Shown: one piece after another, positions 1 through 5,610 of the stretch
Numbering within the stretch: position 1 is the first letter of the stretch
Layout: every line of letters begins with the position of its first letter
From: an uncultured Clostridia bacterium
GTDB taxonomy: Bacteria > Bacillota > Clostridia > RUG12999
Assembly (NCBI GenBank): GCA_949739095.1
Contig: CATIYX010000036.1
Location: 1 to 6,126 of the forward strand
DNA length: 6,126 nucleotides
Direction of reading: 5' to 3'
Translations under genes and position numbers: made by a program
Notes under the pieces: generated by a model
Databases searched by the model: none
Told to the model about the DNA's origin: nothing
What the model saw: the letters and a program-made list of their open reading frames with translations, nothing else

Positions 1-765
1 ATGGCGGGAGCGTTTCACGGTGTTGGAGAACCGGAATGTGTGATTAACGTGGGTGTCAGTGGACCCGGTGTGGTACGTAACGCGGTTGCAAAACTGGGTA
101 AAAATGCATCATTTGATATATTAGCAGAAACCATTAAAAAAACAGCGTTTAAAATCACCAGAATGGGACAGTTGGTGGCACATGAAGCGTCTCGCCGTTT
201 GAATGTACCGTTTGGTATTGTGGACTTGTCGCTGGCGCCAACGCCGGCAGTAGGCGACAGTGTGGCATATATTTTAGAAGAAATGGGACTGGAACAGTGC
301 GGTACTCATGGGACGACGGCAGCGCTGGCGCTGCTCAATGACGCTGTCAAAAAAGGTGGCGTTATGGCAAGTTCTCACGTAGGCGGATTATCGGGTGCAT
401 TTATTCCGGTGAGTGAAGATGCAGGGATGATTAGTGCGGTGCGCAGCGGCGCCTTGTCGCTAGAAAAATTGGAAGCAATGACTTGCGTTTGCTCGGTCGG
501 TCTGGATATGATTGTGGTGCCGGGCGATACACCGGCGCAGACCATTTCGGCAATTATTGCTGATGAAAGTGCTATTGGTATGATTAACAATAAAACAACG
601 GCGGTGAGGATTATTCCGGCGATCGGCAAACAAGTGGGCGATACGGTGGAATTTGGTGGATTGCTGGGCAGCGGCCCGGTGATGCCGGTGAGCCGCTATT
701 CGAGTGAGATATTTGTAGGACGCGGCGGAAGGATTCCTGCACCAATTCATAGTTTGCGCAACTAA
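1..765 (+). CDS. PFL family protein (UPF0210, DUF711-like), C-terminal part, 5'-truncated
   Basis: The 254 visible residues match the C-terminal part of the conserved PFL-family proteins (UPF0210). These are about 450 residues long in my recollection, so roughly 200 N-terminal residues lie upstream of the window. The ATG at base 1 is an internal methionine of the family motif MAGAFHGVGE, not a start. Other family-like stretches are VINVGVSGPGVV (about residues 15-26), GTHGTTAALALLNDAVKKGG (101-120), the glycine-rich SSHVGGLSGAFIPVSEDAGM (124-143), and a C-terminal GRGGRIPAP near the stop. No signal peptide or membrane segment is visible, so it is probably cytosolic. The biochemical function of the family is not established to my knowledge; in many bacteria it is paired with a small ACT-domain protein (UPF0237), which would lie upstream here. 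It ends only 28 bases before the first ATPase gene, with no terminator-like hairpin between them, so read-through is possible. Family assignment is confident; function is unknown. Confidence 0.9.
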   Translation: MAGAFHGVGEPECVINVGVSGPGVVRNAVAKLGKNASFDILAETIKKTAFKITRMGQLVAHEASRRLNVPFGIVDLSLAPTPAVGDSVAYILEEMGLEQCGTHGTTAALALLNDAVKKGGVMASSHVGGLSGAFIPVSEDAGMISAVRSGALSLEKLEAMTCVCSVGLDMIVVPGDTPAQTISAIIADESAIGMINNKTTAVRIIPAIGKQVGDTVEFGGLLGSGPVMPVSRYSSEIFVGRGGRIPAPIHSLRN

Positions 766-780
766 TGTGTATAGCGGAAG

Positions 781-787
781 AAGGAGA
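781..787 (+). promoter_or_regulatory. Ribosome binding site fixing the start of the G/H subunit gene
   Basis: AAGGAGA lies 6 bases before the ATG at 794. An in-frame GTG at 767 would place this site inside the coding sequence and add nine residues (MYSGRRRFQ) that do not look like the family, so 794 is the preferred start. Confidence 0.85.
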
Positions 788-793
788 TTTCAG

Positions 794-1111
794 ATGGAAG
801 ATATGATTAAACAAATTCTAGATATGGAAAAAAAGGCGCATGATATTGTAGAAGCGGCGCGGGAAAAGCAGAACCATCTGGACGAGGACGTGGAAAGTGC
901 AGTGCAGGAATTAAAACAAGATTGGACGGTTAAAATGGACAAAAAACTTGAAATGCTGCGCGCACAGGAAGCAGAGATAGCACAGGATAAATTGGCGCAG
1001 ATAGAATCCAATACCAAAGCGCAATTAAAAAAACTGGAACGGTTATATCAGGAAAATGAGAAAAAGTGGGTGGATATGCTGTTTGAGGATATTTTTACTA
1101 CCAGTTCATGA
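794..1111 (+). CDS. V-type ATPase peripheral-stalk subunit G/H
   Basis: A 105-residue, highly charged, almost entirely helical protein with no membrane segment. From about residue 8 to 95 it reads as one long coiled coil rich in E, K, Q and A with hydrophobic heptad positions, ending in a short W-x-x-x-L/I-F tail (WVDMLFEDIF, about 92-101). Size, character and position at the head of a V-type ATPase operon identify it as the G/H stalk subunit (NtpF of Enterococcus hirae, AhaH of archaea). It pairs with subunit E to form the peripheral stalk that holds the A3B3 head against rotation. The sequence of such coiled coils is weakly conserved, so the call rests largely on length, composition and operon position. 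The start at ATG 794 is chosen from the ribosome binding site at 781-787. A 79-base gap separates it from the C subunit gene. Confidence 0.87.
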   Translation: MEDMIKQILDMEKKAHDIVEAAREKQNHLDEDVESAVQELKQDWTVKMDKKLEMLRAQEAEIAQDKLAQIESNTKAQLKKLERLYQENEKKWVDMLFEDIFTTSS

Positions 1112-1123
1112 GGCGAATCGAAG

Positions 1124-1145
1124 ACGGTTTTTGCAGAATAACCGT
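1124..1145 (+). repeat. Short inverted repeat between the G/H and C genes
   Basis: ACGGTT (1124-1129) and AACCGT (1140-1145) are perfect 6-base inverted arms around a 10-base loop, in the longest spacer of the operon (1112-1190). No run of T follows, so it is not a convincing intrinsic terminator. It may be an mRNA structure or chance; a 6-base pairing is expected by chance fairly often. Confidence 0.35.
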
Positions 1146-1177
1146 AGACGAGGCAGATAAATGCGTTGCTGCGGTAA

Positions 1178-1185
1178 GGGAGGTG
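1178..1185 (+). promoter_or_regulatory. Strong ribosome binding site fixing the start of the C subunit gene
   Basis: GGGAGGTG is a near-perfect anti-16S match 5 bases before ATG 1191. The in-frame ATG at 1161 would put this site inside the gene and add ten cysteine- and glycine-containing residues not typical of the family, so 1191 is preferred. Confidence 0.88.
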
Positions 1186-1190
1186 CTGAA

Positions 1191-2243
1191 ATGTCTTTTT
1201 CTGGTTTGCTGCGTTACGGTGCGTTGGCAACGAAGCTCAAATCTATGTCAGGAAAACTGCTCACAGCGGCGCAGTTGGAGGAATTGAAAAGCAAACAAAC
1301 GGTGACAGAGGCGGTGGGATACCTGAAATATGATACGGCATACCGCGAGGTATTGGAGCCCGTCAGAGAAGAAGAGGTACACCGCGATTTGCTGGAGTGG
1401 CTGCTGCATATCAGTGCATTCGAGGATTTTGTGAAATTGCAGCATTTTATGAATATTTCGGACAGACGATTTTTGCAAACATGGCTGGTGCGGCATGAAA
1501 TTAACATGTTGAAACTAATTATCCGACGGGTTGGTACCGGCGAAGCATTCCATGGCGTTATCTATAAAGTGCCGCGAGAGTTTCAGGCGATATCCAGAAT
1601 TGACTTTTCGAAAATGGAACAGGCGCACACGGTGGAGGATGTTATTGAGGCGTTGCACGGAATTCCTTACCAGCGGGTGTTGCGGGCTGCCTATGGGCAG
1701 GAAACGCAAAATGGGGAAACTGCATATTTTGATATGGAGACGCAACTTGATATTTATTATTATACCAATCTTTGGCGGCAAATCAAACGGTCACTGCAAG
1801 GGAAGAACCGTAAAAAAATGGAACAATATGTTGGCTATGAGGCGGACATATTAAATTTACTCTGGATTTACCGCAGCAAAAAATATTATCACATGCCGCA
1901 TGACTTCATCTATGCGCTGTTGATTCCGGTCCATGGTCGGTTGCGGGAAAAAGAAATCAAACGTTTGGTGGAAGCGGATTCGCCGGAGGGAATTGTGGCG
2001 ATTGCAAAAGAAAACAAATATACCGATATATTCAGCAAACATGATAATGGGCTTTATGAGAGAACGTTACTGCAACTCCAGCTGAAACTGATGAAAAAAA
2101 TGAATGGTGGCAATGCCTATCAGCTTACTGCTGCATTTGAATATCTTGGCGCGAAACAGTTGGAATTGGATAATATTGGTTCGATTATAGAATGTATCCG
2201 CTATCGAATTCCAAAGGAAGAAATGTGGCGGTATGTCGTATAA
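1191..2243 (+). CDS. ntpC: V-type ATPase subunit C (central-stalk cap, d-subunit equivalent)
   Basis: A 350-residue soluble protein of the V-type ATPase C/d family, within the usual size of about 330-350. This subunit is a funnel-shaped helical cap on the cytoplasmic face of the K ring that couples the D-F shaft to the ring. Supporting signs are the N-terminal Y-x-x-L-x-x-K-L-x-x-M-x-GKLL pattern (residues 9-24), the central block around EADILNLLWIYRSKKYY (217-233), which corresponds to the family's E-x-DI-x-NL-x-x-I-x-R-x-K-x-Y signature, and the C-terminal block near 316-341 containing SIIECIRYRIP, close to the family's usual IIEGIRY ending. No membrane segment is seen. The start at 1191 follows a strong ribosome binding site. 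The I gene begins 24 bases downstream. In E. hirae and many archaea C lies after I, K and E; here it is before I. The gene symbol follows E. hirae naming. Confidence 0.94.
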   Translation: MSFSGLLRYGALATKLKSMSGKLLTAAQLEELKSKQTVTEAVGYLKYDTAYREVLEPVREEEVHRDLLEWLLHISAFEDFVKLQHFMNISDRRFLQTWLVRHEINMLKLIIRRVGTGEAFHGVIYKVPREFQAISRIDFSKMEQAHTVEDVIEALHGIPYQRVLRAAYGQETQNGETAYFDMETQLDIYYYTNLWRQIKRSLQGKNRKKMEQYVGYEADILNLLWIYRSKKYYHMPHDFIYALLIPVHGRLREKEIKRLVEADSPEGIVAIAKENKYTDIFSKHDNGLYERTLLQLQLKLMKKMNGGNAYQLTAAFEYLGAKQLELDNIGSIIECIRYRIPKEEMWRYVV

Positions 2244-2253
2244 AATGAAGTAA

Positions 2254-2260
2254 GCAGGTG
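2254..2260 (+). promoter_or_regulatory. Weak ribosome binding site of the I subunit gene
   Basis: GCAGGTG lies 7 bases before ATG 2268 and is a poorer match than the sites of its neighbours. This may hold synthesis of the large membrane subunit, needed in one copy per enzyme, below that of the others; translational coupling to the C gene ending 24 bases upstream is also possible. Both ideas are inference. Confidence 0.5.
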
Positions 2261-2267
2261 CAGACTT

Positions 2268-4160
2268 ATGGCAATACAGAAAATGAAATTGATTCATATG
2301 ATGGGACCGTTGGAGCTGTTTGACGATGTGATGGAACAATATGTCATTGACAGGGATGTACAAATGGAAGATGCAATGAAGGTAACGCATAACATCAAAG
2401 GGTTGCAGCGGTTTATAGAGGTTAATCCATATGGCGATATGTTCAAAGCATTAAAGGATATTTGTCAGTTCCTGGAGGTGGAGCCGCAATATATGCCCGG
2501 GGCAGAGAGGCCGGAAGAAGATGTGAAAGCGTGTCTGGAACAGTTACGTAGAGACATCACAGAGAAAATGGAACGAGTGAAGGACTGGACAAAGCGGAGC
2601 GAGGAGAACAAAATTTTAATTGCCCATTTAGAACATATGCGGGAGATTGACATTCCACTGGAAGAAATGTTTTCCTTTGAGTTTATGCGGTTCCGATTTG
2701 GCAGGATGACCAGAGAAGCCTATGCGAAATTAACAACCTATCTTGGGGAACTACCGATGGTGTTTCTTAAAGGTGCGGAGGAAGAAGGATATGTCTACGG
2801 AATGTATTTAACGCCACATGGCAGCAGTAAACATGTGGATGATGTGTTTGCAACATTGAATTTTGAACGTATCCGCATTTCAGACAAGGCAATGGGAAAA
2901 CCACGCGATGCGCTGCAAATGTTGGAGCAGGAGAATGAAATGCTGCAGAGGCAGGCAGAGCAGAATGCGTTGGAACTAAAAAATCGAATGCAAGCAGATT
3001 TGCCCAAAATTATGCGATGGTACAGTTATTATAAACGTAAGTTTTATGTACATGAAATTCGCGGGAAAGCGGCACACACGGAGGACAGCTTTTATGTGGC
3101 TTGCTGGGCAGGTCGTGAAGAAGCAAAACAGATGGAAAAGGCGTTGGACAGGGAAAAAGATGTGATGTTGGTGAGTCAGGACCCCAGCGAGCTGGAAAAA
3201 GAATTGGTTCCGCCGACCAAAATGAAAAACTGGAAATGGGCGCAGCCATTTGAGATGTTTGTGGAAATGTATGGACTGCCAAATTATCGTGAGATGGATG
3301 CAACGCCGCTGCTTGCCGTCACATATATTCTCATGTTTGGAATGATGTTTGGAGATGTAGGGCAGGGCGCAGTGCTTGCCACCATAGGTTTCATCTTATA
3401 TAAATGGAAGAAAGTCCGCCTTGCGGGTATCGTATCCATGGTGGGAGTGAGCGGCACGTTGTTCGGATTTGTCTATGGAAGCATTTTCGGTAATGAGGAA
3501 ATATTACCGGGGTTGATTCATCCGATGGAAAGCACCAATACCTTGTTGATTCTGGCGGTAGCATTTGGCGTGATAATGCTGCTGATTGCCATGATAGCGA
3601 ATATCCTCAATGCTATTAAAACAGGAAATCGTGGCAGATTATTGTTTAGTCAAAATGGACTGGCGGGACTTGTTTTTTATGTGGCAGTGATTGCAGTGGT
3701 GGTCAGCACTATTACAAAAGGTGCAAGCGTGCCGGTGATTGTCGGAATTTTTCTGTTTGGTGTACCACTGTTGCTTATCTTTTTACAAAAACCGCTGGGT
3801 GCACTGTTGGAAAAAAAGAAATCGTGGATGCCGGAGCGAAAAGGCGAATTTATCACGGAAAATTTCTTTGAGCTCTTTGAAATCCTGCTGAGTTATATCA
3901 CCAACACCATTTCTTTTATCCGTATTGGGGCGTTTGCGCTGGTACACGCAGGCATGATGATGGTGGTCTACAGCTTTGTGGAAATGGCAGGCGCCGGCGG
4001 ACCGGTCGTGTTGGTATTTGGGAATCTGTTTGTCATGGGCATGGAAGGGTTTATTGTTTGTATTCAAACGCTGCGTTTGGAATTTTATGAAATGTTCGGA
4101 CGGTTCTTTGACGGAGATGGAAAACCGTTTGTACCATATAAAACAGTTTTAGAGAAGTAA
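2268..4160 (+). CDS. ntpI: V-type ATPase subunit I (membrane stator, a-subunit)
   Basis: A 630-residue protein with the two-part layout of the I/a family. The soluble N-terminal half (about 1-345) starts with the typical MAIQKMKLIHMMG and contains charged helical stretches near 85-125 and 215-245, which in the family form the cytoplasmic arm that contacts the E-G/H stalks. The C-terminal half holds about eight hydrophobic segments, roughly at 347-378, 384-406, 424-446, 463-483, 487-507, 533-573 (two helices) and 577-603. Within SFIRIGAFALVHAGMM, Arg552 is in the place of the essential translocation arginine (yeast Vph1 R735) and His560 matches yeast H743 in spacing. Glu593 and Arg603, in EGFIVCIQTLR, match yeast E789 and R799 in spacing. 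The MFGMMFGDVGQG motif (356-367) and terminal FDGDGKPFVPY are also typical. All expected channel residues are present, so the subunit looks functional. It faces the K ring and supplies the ion half-channels. Confidence 0.97.
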   Translation: MAIQKMKLIHMMGPLELFDDVMEQYVIDRDVQMEDAMKVTHNIKGLQRFIEVNPYGDMFKALKDICQFLEVEPQYMPGAERPEEDVKACLEQLRRDITEKMERVKDWTKRSEENKILIAHLEHMREIDIPLEEMFSFEFMRFRFGRMTREAYAKLTTYLGELPMVFLKGAEEEGYVYGMYLTPHGSSKHVDDVFATLNFERIRISDKAMGKPRDALQMLEQENEMLQRQAEQNALELKNRMQADLPKIMRWYSYYKRKFYVHEIRGKAAHTEDSFYVACWAGREEAKQMEKALDREKDVMLVSQDPSELEKELVPPTKMKNWKWAQPFEMFVEMYGLPNYREMDATPLLAVTYILMFGMMFGDVGQGAVLATIGFILYKWKKVRLAGIVSMVGVSGTLFGFVYGSIFGNEEILPGLIHPMESTNTLLILAVAFGVIMLLIAMIANILNAIKTGNRGRLLFSQNGLAGLVFYVAVIAVVVSTITKGASVPVIVGIFLFGVPLLLIFLQKPLGALLEKKKSWMPERKGEFITENFFELFEILLSYITNTISFIRIGAFALVHAGMMMVVYSFVEMAGAGGPVVLVFGNLFVMGMEGFIVCIQTLRLEFYEMFGRFFDGDGKPFVPYKTVLEK

Positions 4161-4173
4161 GATAAGAGTAGAA

Positions 4174-4179
4174 AAGGAG
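4174..4179 (+). promoter_or_regulatory. Ribosome binding site fixing the start of the K subunit gene
   Basis: AAGGAG lies 8 bases before ATG 4188 but only 2 bases before the in-frame ATG 4182, which is too close. The second ATG of the ATG-GAT-ATG pair is therefore the likelier start. Confidence 0.75.
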
Positions 4180-4187
4180 AAATGGAT

Positions 4188-4610
4188 ATGAGTACATTGG
4201 TAACATTAGTCACAATTGCGTTGGTTTTATCGGTCGCGATTCCGGTTTTGATTTATGTGAAAAGCGAAAAAGGTGTGAAAAGCAAAAAAATAGCTCTCTT
4301 TACGAATATAGGGATGTATTTTACGCTGATGGTCGCATCCGTCATTGCAATGTGTACTGGAGCAGTGGGAGCGGAAGAAGCGGCAGCAGCATCCATGAGT
4401 TCCGGTATGGGATATTTGGCAGCGGGACTGGCAACCGGTATGGCAACCATTGGTGCCGGTATTGCAGTAGGTGCTGCGGCGTCAGCAGCGCTGGGCGCTA
4501 TCAGTGAAAATGAAAAAGTATTCGGGAAAGCGTTGGTATTCGTTGCGCTGGCAGAGGGTGTTGCGTTATATGGACTGCTGATTTCATTTATGATTATCGG
4601 AAATCTATAA
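4188..4610 (+). CDS. ntpK: V-type ATPase subunit K (rotor ring, c-subunit)
   Basis: A 140-residue hydrophobic protein with four predicted membrane helices, roughly at 3-24, 36-58, 71-102 and 112-138. The last two form the ion-carrying hairpin: a glycine/alanine-rich helix ending in GAISENEK, the cytoplasmic loop, then a helix with LAEGVALYG in which Glu123 is the ion-binding carboxylate. Many copies form the ring that turns against Arg552 of subunit I. The first two helices lack the Gly/Ala pattern and carry no membrane carboxylate, so this is not a clean duplication of the hairpin; a similar layout occurs in other clostridial K subunits as I recall. Against E. hirae NtpK, the Na+ ligand Gln110 aligns with Val94 and no side-chain ligand sits next to Glu123, suggesting H+ rather than Na+ coupling (inference). 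The start is placed at 4188 because of the ribosome binding site; an alternative ATG at 4182 adds two residues. Confidence 0.95.
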   Translation: MSTLVTLVTIALVLSVAIPVLIYVKSEKGVKSKKIALFTNIGMYFTLMVASVIAMCTGAVGAEEAAAASMSSGMGYLAAGLATGMATIGAGIAVGAAASAALGAISENEKVFGKALVFVALAEGVALYGLLISFMIIGNL

Positions 4611-4622
4611 AACATACCGAAA

Positions 4623-4629
4623 AGAGGCG
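4623..4629 (+). promoter_or_regulatory. Ribosome binding site of the F subunit gene
   Basis: AGAGGCG is an imperfect match, 8 bases before ATG 4638 and 2 bases before the in-frame ATG 4632. Spacing and the family's usual MK-x-F beginning favour 4638. Confidence 0.6.
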
Positions 4630-4637
4630 AAATGGGT

Positions 4638-4946
4638 ATGAAATTGTTTGTGATAAGTGACAACGTGGATACGCAGACAGGGATGCGTTTGGCAGGAACA
4701 GAAGGCGTTGTTGTGCATGAGAGAGAAGAATTTGAAGAAGCCGTCAGAACTGCTCTGAACGATAAAGAAATCGGCGTGCTGTTGATTACGGAGAAACTGG
4801 CACAGGAGTTTTCGGAAACAGTTTCAGAATTAAAGATGAGTGTATCGCTGCCATTGGTGGTGGAAATTCCGGACCGGCATGGTACAGGACGTGCGCCTGA
4901 TTCCATTACATCCTATGTAAAAGAAGCGATTGGCGTGAAGATTTAG
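4638..4946 (+). CDS. ntpG: V-type ATPase subunit F (central-stalk subunit)
   Basis: A 102-residue soluble protein of the V-type ATPase F family, whose usual size is about 100-110. It is a small Rossmann-like alpha/beta protein that binds subunit D in the rotating shaft. Family signs are the N-terminal strand and loop ISDNVDT, the GMRLAGTEG motif (about 15-23), which is the strongest signature, the strand IGVLLITE in mid-protein, and LPLVVEIPDRHG (about 72-83) before the C-terminal helix ending in EAIGVKI. All core motifs are intact. The two in-frame ATG codons at 4632 and 4638 give MGMKLF or MKLF; the second fits the ribosome binding site and the family. The gene stops 17 bases before the preferred start of subunit E. 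In E. hirae this subunit is called NtpG and lies after E and C; here it precedes E. The gene symbol follows E. hirae usage. Confidence 0.94.
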   Translation: MKLFVISDNVDTQTGMRLAGTEGVVVHEREEFEEAVRTALNDKEIGVLLITEKLAQEFSETVSELKMSVSLPLVVEIPDRHGTGRAPDSITSYVKEAIGVKI

Positions 4947-4950
4947 ATAA

Positions 4951-4957
4951 GGAGGTG
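4951..4957 (+). promoter_or_regulatory. Ribosome binding site fixing a GTG start for subunit E
   Basis: GGAGGTG is a perfect core match 6 bases before the in-frame GTG at 4964. The GTG at 4955 overlaps this site itself and cannot be served by it, and ATG 4973 is 15 bases away. An ATG at 4962 is out of frame. Confidence 0.8.
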
Positions 4958-4963
4958 GCAGAT

Positions 4964-5557
4964 GTGCGTCAGATGGAAGAAAAATTGCAGGTGTTTGAGC
5001 AAGAAATTCTAAAGGAAGCCAATCAGAAAAAAATGGCGATTGAACAGGATACAGAGCGGGAAAAGCAAGAGCGTATTGCACAAAAAGAAAACGAAATTCT
5101 TACGAAAGCCTATCAAACCATCCAAAAAGAGCTTGGGAAAATCCGCAAGGAACAGAATGAAATGTTGTCCAAAGCGGCAAGCGACAGTAAACGTCTGATA
5201 TTGAACCGCCGTGGTGAGATTATTCAAAACGTTTTTCGGCAATTGATGGAACGCATTGAAGCCTATCGAGAAACAGAAGCCTATGCGGCATTTGTGCTCC
5301 GGTGTGCCAAGGCAGGACTGGAGGAAGTGGGAAATGGGGACATTGTTGTTTTGATTGATAAACGGGATTTAAAACAAAAAACTCCATTGGAAAAACTTGG
5401 TGTTCCTGTAGAACAAGACGCGATGGATATTTTGGGTGGCTGCCGGGTGCTGAATCGGTCCCGCAGTTTGGTGAGTGACCGTTCGCTTGCCAAATGTATC
5501 GCAGATGAAAAGGAACATTTTTTAGAAGAAACGGATTTTCGTATCCAGCCGGTATAA
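4964..5557 (+). CDS. ntpE: V-type ATPase peripheral-stalk subunit E
   Basis: A 197-residue soluble protein with the two-part layout of subunit E and the usual size of about 190-200. Residues 1 to about 105 form a long charged helix (rich in E, K, Q, R) that would pair with subunit G/H as the peripheral stalk. Residues about 106-197 form a compact alpha/beta domain expected to sit on the top of the A3B3 head. In it, DIVVLIDKRDL (126-136) and the ILGGCRVLNRSRSLVSDRSL stretch (156-175) occupy the place of the family's usual GG-x-x-x-x-D/N-x-x-G-x-x-x-x-D-N-S strand-turn motif, in a somewhat diverged form. The preferred start is the GTG at 4964, following GGAGGTG; the longest frame would start at GTG 4955, and ATG 4973 is a third option. 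The stop is 53 bases before subunit A, a spacer that contains a hairpin. Confidence 0.92.
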   Translation: MRQMEEKLQVFEQEILKEANQKKMAIEQDTEREKQERIAQKENEILTKAYQTIQKELGKIRKEQNEMLSKAASDSKRLILNRRGEIIQNVFRQLMERIEAYRETEAYAAFVLRCAKAGLEEVGNGDIVVLIDKRDLKQKTPLEKLGVPVEQDAMDILGGCRVLNRSRSLVSDRSLAKCIADEKEHFLEETDFRIQPV

Positions 5558-5566
5558 TGGTGCAGA

Positions 5567-5591
5567 TACCCTCTCTTAGGGGGAGCGGGTA
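5567..5591 (+). promoter_or_regulatory. Hairpin in the E-A spacer, just before the subunit A ribosome binding site
   Basis: TACCC (5567-5571) pairs with GGGTA (5587-5591). After one mismatch, CTC (5573-5575) pairs with GAG (5583-5585), and a T-G wobble can close a 5-base loop. There is no T run after it, so it is not an intrinsic terminator. It ends where the A gene's ribosome binding site begins, which suits an mRNA-stability, processing or translation-tuning role. The pairing is seen; the role is inferred. Confidence 0.5.
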
Positions 5592-5599
5592 AGGAAAGG
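5591..5599 (+). promoter_or_regulatory. Ribosome binding site region of the subunit A gene
   Basis: AAGGAAAGG lies 11 bases before ATG 5611. Its first base is also the last base of the adjoining hairpin, so the structure could influence ribosome access. Confidence 0.6.
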
Positions 5600-5610
5600 T
5601 GTTTTGGAAC

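Noticed and set aside
1..765. The first reading frame as a complete 254-residue protein starting at base 1.
   Set aside because: The protein family is about 450 residues long and the visible start matches an internal motif, so the gene is cut by the window edge.
746..775. A possible promoter (TTCATA, 18 bases, TATAGC) before the G/H gene.
   Set aside because: Both boxes match poorly, and the implied transcript start would fall at the ribosome binding site, leaving almost no leader.
1531..1854. A 107-codon plus-strand frame inside the C subunit gene.
   Set aside because: It is an alternative frame of a strongly supported gene, has no ribosome binding site and shows no family resemblance.
4253..4906. 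A 217-codon minus-strand reading frame across the K and F genes.
   Set aside because: It is antisense to two well-supported ATPase genes, is rich in S, T, A and P as expected for a reverse-complement shadow, and shows no family motif.
5567..5591. The E-A hairpin as an intrinsic terminator.
   Set aside because: No T run follows, the stem is interrupted, and the subunit A gene directly downstream must be transcribed.
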